A DNA stretch of 64,000 bases, taken from the NCBI RefSeq assembly GCF_026210795.1, contig NC_089449.1, positions 3,658,001 to 3,722,000 of the forward strand, read 5' to 3'. The stretch comes from Rhizophagus irregularis (taxonomy: Eukaryota; Glomeromycota; Glomeromycetes; Glomerales; Glomeraceae). The position numbers were made by a program, and so were the translations under genes. Below the pieces are notes generated by a model. That model had not been told where the DNA came from, searched no databases, and saw nothing but the letters and a program-made list of their open reading frames with translations. Shown here one piece after another: positions 10,800 through 22,540 of the stretch (the first letter of the stretch is position 1; every line of letters begins with the position of its first letter).

Positions 10800-13700
10800 T
10801 TAAAATTCGAAAAAATATATTTGTACTAGCTTGTTTATTATATTATTATTTTTTTTTCGCCCTGGTTACTCCGGTTACTTTTTACATTTTCGCAGGATCA
10901 CTCCCAAGTCACTTTTTTAAAATTCTAGAACCTCAATGAAAATATATAAAATATATAATAATAATAATATATAATACTTTACACACGTATTATATATACA
11001 CTTATACATACATTCACATTTACGTACATATACACACATAATAATACATTATTACTATTTATTAAAATAAAAAAAAAACACAAACACAAATAAATCAAAC
11101 GCACATTGTTAATCACTTTTACCATAATAAAAAAATTTTTTTTCTTAAAAAAATGATGATTTTGGCGCTTTATATACTCTTTTCGGAATTATAATAAATA
11201 TTTTACTTTTTGTGTAATAAATAAAAGATGATATCACAAACATTTTTTTTTTAAATATCATTGCATTCTTATATTCCTAATCCAACTTTGGAAGAAATAT
11301 TTTGAGATGCAAACAAAAAAAAAAAAAAAACTTCCAAAAACCACAAAACCAAATATGGTATATCTACACTAAGTTAGTAGATTAATTAGGTTAGGAAAAT
11401 AAATTAAAAAATTTGTATTAAATATAGAAAAATATTTATTTATATTATTTAGTTTATAAAATAAAAATTAATTTTTAATTTATATTTTAAAATTTAATAC
11501 ATTTAGATTGATTGTAAACAATAATGACGATAAAAGGCAATCACTTTGTTATAATTCTTTACCTAGTATAGTTTAAGTTTAATCTAAGTTAAATAATATC
11601 GGAGTTATTTTTATTGGCGGGTACCGACAACTAAGCAAAAATACAAAAATGTAATTTGAAACATTACAACATTAAAATAATCATAATAGGTTAATCAAAT
11701 TTTTAATAAATTCTTACATCATATATTAAAATTATGATTATGATTATCTTGTATTTATTTATTTTTTGTGCAAAGTTTTAACACGTGAATCCATCACGTT
11801 GTTGATTATGGTAAATTAAGAATAGGCCGAATATTCGAATTATTCAAATATTATTAGCATTCGAATTCATGCGAAAGGAGAGGGAAAAAAAAAAAAATTA
11901 TACATATTTATATATTTATTTATTATTTATTTATATTTATTTACATATTATTATTTTCCTTGTTTGTTATAAAATTCGAGAATGAAATCTGGAATTTTTT
12001 TTAATTAATTTAAGTTTTTCAAGCGAAAATAACATCCTAAATTAAGAAAGTAAGATATTTTTAATTTTATTGGTTCATTGATCGATTTACAGGAGAATAT
12101 TTGAGGGGGGATGGGAATTTAGAAATAAGAAATCATTTAAAAATCATGTATTTAATGTGATATACATATGATAATATTATTACGAATTTTATACATTGTT
12201 AATTCCAATCTTAGGATTACTTATTAATAAATTTTCGGAATATTCTTTTTAATAAAATTTTTTTCATTGTGTCAAATTTGGATTAGTGAATCCAGCACTT
12301 ACCAAATAAAGAAATATAATGTACTCGGATCCAACTTGATTACTACTTCTCATCACAATGGTACTACTATATTACTATAATACTATAATACTATAATACT
12401 ATAAAAAAAAAACGAGCGGTAATTAACTCATGCGTTTGAAAAAAGACATGATGTTTATTTATCACGATAAGAAGCCACACATATTGACATAGGAATATAC
12501 GGGTAAAAGCGGGAAACTTTAACCTACCTACCTAGTTATATAGGATATCACAATTTCTTTTAAACCGGAGAAGTAATTTTATAAGAATGTTTTTGGAATA
12601 AAAAGAATCCATTGAATCATGGTAAATCATATTCATAAAAGTATAAATTTTTTTCATTGAAAAATATAATGACGCCCAATAAATAACTATCCACTAAAAA
12701 TAAAAAAAAGGAAATTAAAAATTCTTTCAAATAAGATGAAAATGATTATATTTAGATGAAAAAGATTTAACTTTAAAAAAAAAATAAGGAAAATAAGGAT
12801 CAAAAAAAGAATTGAATCTACAATCCTATTGTCTCTCCTTTTTTATGCTAAATGTAAATCCCTCTTTTTTTTTCTTTCTATTTCGTTTTATTACAATGAA
12901 CCTATGATGGTTGTTGGTTTTTTTTTTTCTGGCTTCGAATTTTTATCATTCTATTTTTTTTTTTTATTTTTTTTTCCTGTAATTTATTTTATTTTATTTT
13001 ATCCTTTTTTTTTATTATTATTTACTTTTCGGTTCGGGAAGTGGCGTGGTGCAAATACAATGATGTGTTATGACATAATAATCCGCAGTTTATTACGTAA
13101 TCCCTGAACGAACTTGTTTCCACAACTTTTAATTCCATAATTCAGGGATATTGAACAATGGACAATCCTTATAAAAAAAATTTCCAATATATAAAATATA
13201 TAAATGCATTCTTAACTATTTCATGTCCTTTTTATGTCTTTTTGTGGGTAATATTTCATTATATTTGCTCATATTTGCTCGTGTTAACGTGTTTTAAGTT
13301 ATCATCATTTAATACCTTTTTTAAATAATGAATTTTAGTTATAAATATGACTACTTTTTCCCATCAAAGATCCACATTCCTATATTCCTTCTCCCCTAAT
13401 CTCTTCCAATTTTCCATATTTTTCCACATCATAAAAAAAAAAATTTTTTTTTTTTTTTTTTTGAAACAATCATTTATCACACAAACTATTTTTTTACCAC
13501 CCTTATATAATTTAATCATCGCTTTACTTCGCTAACTTTTTTAAATAATAGATTTTTTTACGCCCAAGGATCTAGAATTTAGATTGTTCTTTTTATTGTA
13601 TTTAAATAAACCTTGTTCCGAAACAATTACTAATGTTAAACAGTTTCTTCTATATGTAACCATTTCGTTACATTGTTACATTATGTTCTATTACCGGTTT

Positions 13701-15940
13701 TTATAATTTGGATTCAAGAATAAAGTTTTTTTGTTATCTATTTATTATTTTTTTCATATGCAATATGTAATGTACTGTGCTGTATGTATGATGAAATTTA
13801 TGTCAACGAAAGAACAACGAAACCCGCTCTTTTTTCTTTCTTTCTTTCTTTCATTATCAATAAAAATGCAGATACCACATTAAAATGAAATTATTATTAT
13901 TATTTTTATTTTTTTATTTTTTTTAAAAAAAAAAGATTGATTCGAAGTGTATATCCCCCCCGAAAAAGGAGGGAAAGTGCAACAAAAAAAAAAAATGCGA
14001 TTAATTAAACAAAAAAGGTTCTTTTTTTTTCTTTCTATATATTAATTGCATTATTTACAAATTATTGACTTCATCATTTTAATATATGGTAAAGTGGCAC
14101 TTTTTAAAATTCATAAAAAAAATGATCAAAGTTTTCTAATTAGCCAGATACATTAGTAAAATTAATAAATTTTCCCCGTGTAAATATGATAAAAATTCCT
14201 TATCTGTTTATATTGTTTTGTTTCTTTTTTTTCTTTTCTCCCTCCCTTATCAGCAAACTAGCTTATATTAATAATTTATGCAATGCATTCCAAAAAAAAC
14301 TAGTTTTTATTCCGTACCTGTAAATAAAAAAATCTTTTTTCAAGTACAAATTTGGGATTTTGTGATTATTTTATTAGTTCTTTTATTATTAAAAATTTTA
14401 TTATTATTTTTTTTTATTTATTTTTTATTTTTATTTTTATTTCTTTGCATTATTATTTATTTATTTTTAATTATAAATTTATTACATATCTCTAAATGAT
14501 GCAATATTATCAACATTTATTTGCATAATTTAAATGTATTTTTCTTTATTATTATTATTAATTATTTTACTTTTACTATAAATTACATTTTTATGGAAAA
14601 TATCTCCCATTGTTTGACAAAAAATGATATATATATTATTAAAATATCAATGGTATTTACCCGATTTACTTGCATCTTTTTTTTAATTGTATAACATTAT
14701 AGTTTATTAATTATATTGTATATATTTACTAATTATTTAGTAATTTGTTCTTTATAAATTGATTAATATTTTGATTAATTCATATAAATCAAAGAATATT
14801 AACTATTATTATTCTTTAAAAAATCAATTTTATTAAAATTTTCATAATATTTCTTTATAAATTATTTTTATTTCATTCTCATTCTATTTTTCCAATTAAT
14901 TAAATATTTTAATTACTTATATAAAAACTTTTATTGCTATTAATTGCTATTATTCTTCTTTAAAGAAAATCAATTTTATTACAATTTTTATAATATTTTT
15001 TCATAAATTAATTTTATTCCAATTTCCTAATTATCTAAAACTTTTATTAAAATTTCCATATTCTTTTATTAAAAAAAAAAAGAAAAATAAGAATAAGTGT
15101 ATTAAATTTTAAAAAAGTATTAAGGATTGTTGTTAAATATGTAAATAAATTTTCTAATTCATTTCTATCTAACAATACTACATTATAATTATAATACTTT
15201 TTTTAAAAAAAAACGTAATTGTTTTAACATAAATTATAAATCAAATGAATGAACTTTTGGAAGTAATTCTATAAAAAAACTAATCAAATTAAATCATATA
15301 AAATTCAATCAACATATATTATTGATATAAAAATACAGTTATAGTTTAATTAATTTAACATTATATAGTATATTATTACTAACTATTAAACTAATTATCA
15401 TTTGATACAACTTTTTTGTATATTGTAATAATTTTACTTTAAACAAAAAAAATTAAAATCTTTTAATATAAAAATAAATAAATTTACAATTCACCATCTT
15501 AATAAAAGTAATTCATTTCTGATTGTGAAAAAAACTATATAAATACTTCATTTTTTTAAATTACTATTCTTTCACTTCTAGTATAATATTTAATTAAACA
15601 TTAAAGAAATTATCAGTTTTTTTATTAAAAATTCTAAAGAAATACATTTTACTATAATATTATTATAATAATATTACAAATTTTCAATGGAATTGTATAT
15701 CTTTTAATAGAATAATTATATTATTAAAAAGTTAAATATTTGATCGTCTGCATTATAGTATTAATTAAAATAATTTATTAATGAATAATTTTACATTTTT
15801 AATCTTATAAAATAATTTATAAAATATTTATTTCTTACTTTTATTAATTATTTTTAATTATTTATATAAATAATTTAAACTATAAAGTGATTAATAAAAT
15901 AAAATTAAAAATTTTAATATTTAAAATAAAGCTCCGAAGC
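10800..15940. other. Gene-free AT-rich region
   Basis: About 5 kb with no convincing gene on either strand. Open frames at 12829-13107, 13347-13535 and 14278-14499 encode mostly Phe, Leu and Ile and arise from T-rich runs. Simple repeats include a TACTATAA-type run at 12363-12405 and (CTTT)n near 13833-13852. From 14500 onward the sequence is almost pure A/T. Confidence 0.55.
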
Positions 15941-15944
15941 ATGC

Positions 15945-16299
15945 AGTTTGGTTCGGTTCATTTTTTGGTTAACGATTATTCGAGAATTTGTTTCTGCAAT
16001 CATTTACCTTTCGATGTCGCAAAAAAGCCAATGTTATTTCCGTTAAATTATCTTATTGAGACAGTTTGAATGGTTCTAAAATCATCTTTATAGCAGGCGA
16101 ATTAATTTTGCCAAATTTTCAAAAAATAACTTACTATTTATCAATACTAGGAAGATGATTTTAGTACCATTCAAACCATCTTGATGAGACGATTCCAATA
16201 AGCTATTGATTGGCTTTCTACGATCATTGAATGGTGAGTTATCACGCAAAACAGATTCTGATCAATTAGAAAAGAACTGAAAATGGAACTAAACCAAAT
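15945..16299. repeat. Long imperfect inverted repeat (MITE-like hairpin)
   Basis: The left arm (15945-16088) and right arm (16152-16299) are reverse complements at low to moderate divergence over about 145 bp, separated by a 63-nt loop. The best-matching part is the inner end, where GTTTGAATGGTTCTAAAATC on the left pairs with its near-perfect complement on the right. The arms are distinctly more GC-rich than their flanks. The open frame 15887-16069 lies in the left arm and is not called. No clear target-site duplication is visible. Confidence 0.75.
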
Positions 16300-16479
16300 C
16301 ATTCAGAATTTTAATCTAGAATATATTAAAAATTATCTTCTATAATAAACAACTTTATAATTTATTTAATAGTTAAAATTATATTTGAAATTATTATTTT
16401 TTTTTTTTGCAAGGTAGTGCAATTTATGAGTTTATTAGTTATATAGAATTACAGATTTTTTTGCTATAAGCATAACTAA

Positions 16480-17277
16480 TCTATTAAAACTCTGAACCGG
16501 TTTTCCATCCTATAGATTGCTCCTGTGCTCTATCTAGTTATCATCACTAATATGAAATTTACCTATATCCTCCTATAGTAGCTATCAAATTATATAGGAT
16601 CATTATTATTCTATGACTTCAGTATGTATTTTCACTACCCTCTAAACAAAAAGGACAATTATATGTATATTTATACATCTTGATATTATTGTATATCTTC
16701 CAAATTACCCTATTTTCTTCTCTAATAAACTGATTTATATACTGTCTTATTTTCTCAAGAGAAATTAACCATTGTTCATTATGTTTGAGAATTTTCCTTC
16801 CTTTTAAATCATATGTATCACCTTTTATTTGCTAAGTTGGAGTTCGTTCATATGCAATATGTTGATGTGCTGGTATTTTTTTTTTAGGTCTTATTTCTTG
16901 ATCTCTTTTATGCATTTCCATTCTGTTACTAGGTTGCAATGTGGTTGCCAAATGATTCTATAAAATTCATTAATAAAAATTTCTAAAAACAGAGTAGTAA
17001 TTGTTAGTATAGCTTTTTCTGACTTAACAATGGATTTGAATTTTCTATATTTTTCTTTTAGAAAGAAGTTCCTTAACATCAAATGTATAAAAGGAATAGG
17101 TAACTCCTGATTTGAATCTGTAATATAAACAAAAAAGTTCCTATTCCATGACATCAATTGTTATATGTCCTCTTGATTTAATTAGAGATAATTCTCTTGT
17201 GAAAGCAAGTCTTTAAGTATTTGATCACATTCATATCTAGTATTATTAGCCACTGTTAGCTACTTGTCTCTAAGTTG
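16480..17277 (-). mobile_element. LINE 3' end fragment (C-terminal tail region)
   Basis: This continues downstream of the RNase H fragment on the minus strand. The longest piece, 16891-17157, reads MSWNRNFFVYITDSN and ends EFYRIIWQPHCNLVTEWK. That ending matches the pattern 'W..RC..V..W(E/K)K' that I associate with the C-terminus of Rhizophagus LINE polyproteins, also seen at 18781-19076. Several stops interrupt the frame. It is a decayed non-LTR retrotransposon end. Confidence 0.55.
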
Positions 17278-17805
17278 TTAACAATAGATTATATAATTAT
17301 CATCTTCATTTTCTTTAAAATACATCCTGCACTTTACATCTCCATATAGATCATATCTCCTTTCTTTCATAATCTCTAAAGTTGGTAGCAAATTGTTTGT
17401 GAGTTTCAAGTATTTGATGAATCTGTTATTTATTAATAATAATGTGCAGTTAAATTCTGTATTTTTTTTAAATAATGCCCATGTGACTTTCTCTTCTATC
17501 ATATGAGTTGTGTCTTGAAAAATTGTTTTATGTGCGTAATTGAAAGACCATGCTGCCTCTAATGCTGACTCACATAAATTATCTATAAATTTCCTAATGT
17601 CTTTTACCATCCCAGTATAAATCATATTTTAAGTTTTTTTGTTATGAGTCATTAATTATAATACAAGTTAATTTTTCCATATCACTCTTGGCCACTCTGT
17701 CTGCTTCTTCATTACCTTGACTCCTGAGTGACTTTTCACTTTTATTAGTTTTAACTCTAAGTGTTTGCTATCAATAAGATTAATTATACTACTAACTACA
17801 CTGTA
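17278..17805 (-). mobile_element. LINE fragment with RNase H C-terminus
   Basis: On the minus strand the stretch 17650-17800 reads SVVSSIINLIDSKHLELKLI, then KVKSHSG, then after one frame shift GNEEADRVAKSD. This is the terminal part of an RNase H fold (the 'K..HSG..GNe.AD..AK' motif), as found at the end of LINE polyproteins. Downstream, 17278-17625 encodes the linker region (MIYTGMVKDIRKFIDNLCES...). The upstream part of the RNase H domain is replaced abruptly by the TIR element listed next, so the LINE is either interrupted by it or truncated at that point. Confidence 0.65.
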
Positions 17806-18297
17806 GTTACCATATAGTTCCAAAATTAAGCAACCTTTTTTATTATAGAGTTGCTTAATTTCAGGGTAGTTTTTTTTTTGAATAAAAATCTGAAAAATCT
17901 GAAAAATCTGAAGAAAACTGTGCATTTAAATAATCAAATATATGATCTGTATAATATTGTGATCTATAAATCAGCCGCGCATTCTTGTTTCTCATGTTTC
18001 AGTTAAAATTTACTACACAGTATGTCACAAAAAAAGAGAAGACATATTAGCACCACTAAAGAAATAGTTGTTAAGAATTACTGTAATTTGGAACAATTTG
18101 CATAATTAATGTTTATAATACTTAATAAAATTGTCCATCATTTTGAAGTGTTAAGTGATTTTAGCAATATTAAATGTTTCTTTATTACGTTTATTACCTT
18201 TTTATTACAGAAGTTCGTGAGTTACTTATTTTCGGAACTATAATAATTGGAAGGTTGCTTATTTTCGGAGGTTACTTAATTTTGAAACTATACAGTA
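17806..18297. mobile_element. Pogo/Tigger-like TIR element, non-autonomous
   Basis: Terminal regions are related as inverted repeats. At the left, TATAGTTCCAAAATTAAGC followed by a second inverted AAGCAACC / GGTTGCTT motif (17812-17867). At the right, GGTTACTTAATTTTGAAACT (18270-18289), with a second GGTTGCTTATTTTCGGA (18253-18269). Between them a short frame at 18022-18102 (+) reads MSQKKRRHISTTKEIVVKNY, like the extreme N-terminus of a CENP-B/Tigger-type transposase, and then stops. The element is short and lacks a DDE domain. The exact left end is uncertain by about 10 bp. Confidence 0.5.
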
Positions 18298-18780
18298 TTG
18301 CTTTTACACCATATTCGTATTTATTTGAAATTATTATAACTTTTTAACCTAAATATATAAACTATTAGTAAGTAATTGCAAGAATAATAGTATATCAGAA
18401 AAGAATCATAAACCTGATTCTTTACTGATTTTTTACTAATTTAGCTATTTTATTATACTAATGACCATTTCTGGTTTTTTGCAGATTCTTATTTTAATAG
18501 ATTCTGAACAATATCAATAAATTATACTTTATTAATATCAGTAAAGAATGAGATATTATAAACTATTATATTACAAATAAATTAAGAATAAAATTAAATA
18601 ATAAAAGTAAATCAAAATAATTAAACCAAAATACTATATTATAAACCAAAATTAAACTAGAAAGAAAAATAAAGGAAAAATAAAAGTAAAGTAAAATAAA
18701 TTTACTAATAAATAATTAATTAAAAAGTTTTTTTTTTTTTTAAAAAAAAAATATTACTCCAGTAATTTTTTGCTTATGTA
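18298..18780. other. AT-rich spacer between mobile-element fragments
   Basis: Nothing recognisable apart from short A/T repeats and an A-rich tract near 18730-18750. Confidence 0.5.
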
Positions 18781-19076
18781 TTATGTAACCTTATCAAACT
18801 TCTTCTTTATTGGAATCCAATCTTTACATATGTATTTCTTTATAAAGGTATCCATTGATTTCTTTACCATTGGAATTGCCTTTTGTACTCGATCTGCTTT
18901 TCTTATTTGTATATCTTTTGTTTTATCTGAAGGTTGATTTAAGTTGTCTTTTATTTTGGATTCTGAAGTAATTTTATCTGTTCGAGTAATGCCTTTTCTT
19001 TTTTTCCATAAAATGACTTGTTCACATCTTGATTTCCATAATAATTCTTGGCATTTAATTTGCTTTATATATCTAA
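18781..19076 (-). mobile_element. LINE C-terminal tail fragment
   Basis: A continuous minus-strand frame without stop reads YIKQIKCQELLWKSRCEQVI, LWKKRKGITRTDKITSE and, towards the stop at 18781-18783, MVKKSMDTFIKKYICKDWIP. The 'LLWKSRCEQVILWKK' pattern parallels the tail of the LINE piece at 16891, so this is best read as the 3' coding end of a second, independent LINE copy. It is only about 98 codons long and begins abruptly at the hairpin element beside it. Confidence 0.5.
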
Positions 19077-19153
19077 ATATAAATGTAAGAATTTAATTAT
19101 TTTTATATAATTATTATAAATGTAAATTAATTTAATTATTTTTATATAATTAT

Positions 19154-19310
19154 TATAATGCAATTATCTTGACTTCTAGTAATCCAATTTTAATAAACTT
19201 TTTTTTTAATTTATAGCTCTCATTTAGCTCTACAAATCTAGCTTTACAAAACAAAAAAAAAGTTTGTTCAAATTGAATCATTAGAAGCCAAGATATTTGT
19301 ATTTACATTA
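19154..19310. repeat. Hairpin MITE-like unit, copy 1
   Basis: The left arm ATCTTGACTTCTAGTAATCC (from about 19167) is the imperfect reverse complement of the right arm ending TCATTAGAAGCCAAGAT (to about 19294), with the outer TATAATG also shared. Arms are about 55 bp, around a short centre containing CTCATTTAGCTCTACAAATC. It sits directly before a second copy. Confidence 0.7.
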
Positions 19311-19314
19311 TAAT

Positions 19315-19465
19315 AATTATTATAATGCGATTATCTTGACTTCTAGTGATCCAATTTTAATAAACTTTTTTTAATTTATAGCACTCATTTAGTTCTATAA
19401 ATCTAGCTTATAAAATAAAAAAAAAGTTTGTTCAAATTGAATCACTAGAAGCCAAGATAATTATA
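19315..19465. repeat. Hairpin MITE-like unit, copy 2
   Basis: This is a tandem copy of the preceding hairpin, differing at a few percent of positions (for example GTGATCC for GTAATCC, and GCACTCATTTAGTTCTAT in the centre). Direct tandem arrangement of two complete hairpins suggests duplication of the pair or insertion of one beside the other. Confidence 0.7.
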
Positions 19466-19737
19466 TAATACTAATTATTATATATCATATTTAATATTTA
19501 ATAGTAATAATTTTATTAGCCAATTAGATTTCAATCAGGTAGGGGTGGGGGTTAAGGCTACTAATTGAGAGAAATCAGCTGATTTCTGGCCCCTAAAGAT
19601 ATACTCTTATAATGTTTTGTTCAAAAATATTAGCTGTAATTCAAAAAAAATGCTATAACACAAAATTTTTATATACTGTAATTAATTAAGACTATAAAAA
19701 TCTTATAGCTGTAATTCAAAATTTTTTAAAAAATAAT

Positions 19738-20585
19738 TAAGGTTAACATCTTTAGTTTTGTTAAAATTTAGAATAAAAAAACTAAAATTTTTACCTTTGA
19801 AATAGATAACTGAAAAGATAAAAATTAATAAAGAAAAGAAACAAATATTAATATTAACTATTAACATTTTATTAAAATTTAAAATAAAAAAAATTGAAGT
19901 CTTATCTTTGAAATGGATGATCAGAAAGATGGGAACCTACAAAAAAAATGAGATAAATATTAGTATTAATATTTCATTAAAATTTAAATAAAAAAAAACC
20001 TGGTTTTTATATCTTTAAAATAGATGACTGAAAAGGTAAAAATCTATAAAAGAAAAGAAATGAACGTTAGTATTAATATTTCATTAAAATCTAAAATAAA
20101 AAAACTGAAGTTTTTTTATCTTTAAAATGGATGACTGAAAAAGTGAAAACTTACAAAAAAAAAGAGACAAATGTTAGTATTATTGTAATATTTTGTTAAA
20201 ATTTAAAATAAAAAAATTGAGGTTTTTTTTTTCAAAATGGATGACCAAAAGGGTGGGAATCTACAAAAAAAAGAGATAAATATTAGTATTAACATTTTAT
20301 TAAAATTCAAAATAAAAAAAAACCAGTCTTTATATCTTTGAAATGGATAACTAAAAAGGTGAGAATTTATAAAAAAAAGATGAACATTAGTATTAATGTT
20401 TTATCAAAATTTAAAATAAATGAAATAGTCTTCTTTACCTTTGAAATAAGTAACTGGAAAGACAAATATCTATAAAAAAAAGAGATAAATATTAATATTA
20501 ACATTTTATTAAAATTTAATAAAAAAACAATATTTTGAAGTTTTACCTTTAAAATGAATGACCAGGTAAAAGAAATTGAAGTTAA
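19738..20585. repeat. Tandem satellite, about 8 copies of a ~107-bp unit
   Basis: The landmark CTTTGAAATGGATGACTGAA (variants) recurs at about 19797, 19906, 20011, 20118, 20229, 20334, 20438 and 20546, that is every 104-111 bp. Each unit continues with AAAAATCTA, an A-rich tract, GATAAATATTAGTATTAA, then CATTTTATTAAAATTTAAAA. Copies are diverged by point changes and A-tract length. No open frame runs through it. Confidence 0.8.
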
Positions 20586-20589
20586 ATCA

Positions 20590-21050
20590 ACCTCAAAAAT
20601 ATATATATAGTATATATTAAAGATTAGCAGCTGATTATTAAACTTATTGATCTATTAGCATTCCAAAATAAATGATAAATTGATTTCTACTATATTTTAC
20701 TGATACTTTTTATTAAGTTATTACAATATTAGATTACTGATAATTGTATTAAATTTCAATAATATATTTTTTAAGAATTGTATTATAATCATTAAAACAT
20801 TAGTGAAATATTAGAAACTGATATGTGTATGATTTTTAAAATGGTTAATCAGTACTATATTAGAATCCTAATATTCATCTGATTGCTTATATCCTAATAT
20901 CTCATCATTCGACCAGTATAAATTTAGGATTCTACTTACTTATAATAAAGGTCACTGTAAAAAATTGAACCTTTACTAATGATTTTTACCTTATTTTTTT
21001 CTTAAATTCTATTTGTTAATAGTATAGCAATATAACATAAAATTTCCTTT
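20590..21050. other. AT-rich spacer
   Basis: No gene or repeat recognised; contains a short (TA)n run at 20603-20618. Confidence 0.45.
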
Positions 21051-21052
21051 TA

Positions 21053-21808
21053 TCCCTTAAACTGTTTTGCGAGCAAATTTGCCCGCAATTTCTAAATTAG
21101 AATAAATGACGCTATAAAAAATTCTTTAATTTTGGCCAGATCGTCACATAATTTTGCAGCCAAATTGATCTACATTCTGGCCATAAATTGTATGAGTTAG
21201 ATATACAGTTGATCATTAAAATTGGATTGGAAATTAACCTGCAAAAATAGTATCGGAATTTTTATATAATAAAATTTAAACTTTTCTTACCATATTTTTT
21301 CTCTATTTGAATATTTATTATAACTTTTTATTTTTATTATAAAAATTTTGCATTATAATAAACAAAATAGAGATAAAAAAAATCAATTGTTATGAATTTA
21401 TAATTAAAATGCATAATAAAATTTTCATTAAGGTTCTATATAAAGTTAAAATCCTACTTTTAAATATCAAAAATCATATTAACAAAAGTCGTTTCTCATA
21501 CCAAATTCTACATATTCTATTAAGCTTTTATATAGCTACAATTAATTATCAATGAAATCGTCGAAGTTAAGTGCAAAGTTTTTTAAAATTTTGTGATTAT
21601 CTTAAAATACAACTTTTGACCAATGGGTAATTTTCGATTTTCTAATATATAATTAATAAATGATAATAATTGCTGCACAATATATAATTTAAACTATTTT
21701 GGAAAAAAATTTTATTAAAATTGCTTTATTTTTCATAAAATTAGATGAGAGCTGAAATTTGGTAAAATTGCGGGCAAATTTGCCCGCAATTGCTTGCAGT
21801 TTAAGGGA
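21053..21808. mobile_element. 756-bp TIR DNA element, TA target duplication, non-coding
   Basis: The ends are inverted repeats of about 40 bp: TCCCTTAAACTG at the left (21053) and CAGTTTAAGGGA at the right (to 21808), each followed inward by GCGGGCAAATTTGCCCGC or a close variant. A TA dinucleotide flanks both ends (21051-21052 and 21809-21810), as for Tc1/mariner/pogo insertions. No transposase frame is present, so it is a non-autonomous derivative. A decayed partial copy lies at 57237-57536. Confidence 0.8.
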
Positions 21809-21810
21809 TA

Positions 21811-22157
21811 ATAAAATCTGCAAAGAATTTTATATATGATTTTTAACTTAGGTCTAGGGGTGACCTATCTTATAAGTAAGCGGGATTTTGTAAATTTTCA
21901 ATTTTACTATAAATTTAATTTTTATTTATTTTTAAAAATATTTATATTATTTAAAAAATTTTTTTTGATTAAATCAATATATATATTAGAAAATTTTTAT
22001 TTATAACTTCCCATTAAATTCATAGGATGATTACTGTGACATATTATTATTTATTTTATTATTATATTACAATATATCAAAATTAATAATTTACAATATA
22101 ATTATTGAAATTAGTAATATAAATAAGTATAGTAAATATTAGTTAATTACTGTTAAA
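21811..22157. other. AT-rich spacer
   Basis: No gene or repeat recognised. Confidence 0.4.
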
Positions 22158-22256
22158 TTATTGAGTTATTTTACATGTTCTAACATTATGACCAATATTA
22201 CCACATAATATGCAACAATAATCTCTATTTATAGCTTCTTTGTTTTTACCTTTCAA
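22158..22256 (-). mobile_element. CCHC zinc-knuckle fragment
   Basis: The minus strand reads KGKNKEAINRDYCCILCGNI then GHNVRTCKITQ and a stop, giving the pattern C-x2-C-x4-H-x4-C. Zinc knuckles with this spacing close many fungal transposase and retroelement proteins, and no other domain is attached. It is taken as a fossil fragment of undetermined element family. Confidence 0.45.
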
Positions 22257-22540
22257 CTATATTATTTAACATTTCAATTCATTTTTTTAAATTTTATATC
22301 AAAATATTTATTAACATTTCGAAATTTTTTATTGAAATGTTAAAGTGTTTCGAATTTTTAAATTCTTTTTTATTAAAATTTTAATAAATAATTTGAATTT
22401 TATATTTTAAATAAATAAAAAAAAAAAAATTTATTTCTGTGACAATTTTCTTGGCTCCTTTTAACAATTATTTTCATCTATTTATATAAAGAATTTAATT
22501 AAAAAATTTAATAACAATATTAATGTAAATACCTTCAACA

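Noticed and set aside
12829-14499. Several T-rich open frames of 60-92 codons on the plus strand
   Set aside because: They encode runs of Phe, Leu, Ile and Tyr produced by poly-T tracts, with no domain, splice context or neighbouring exon.
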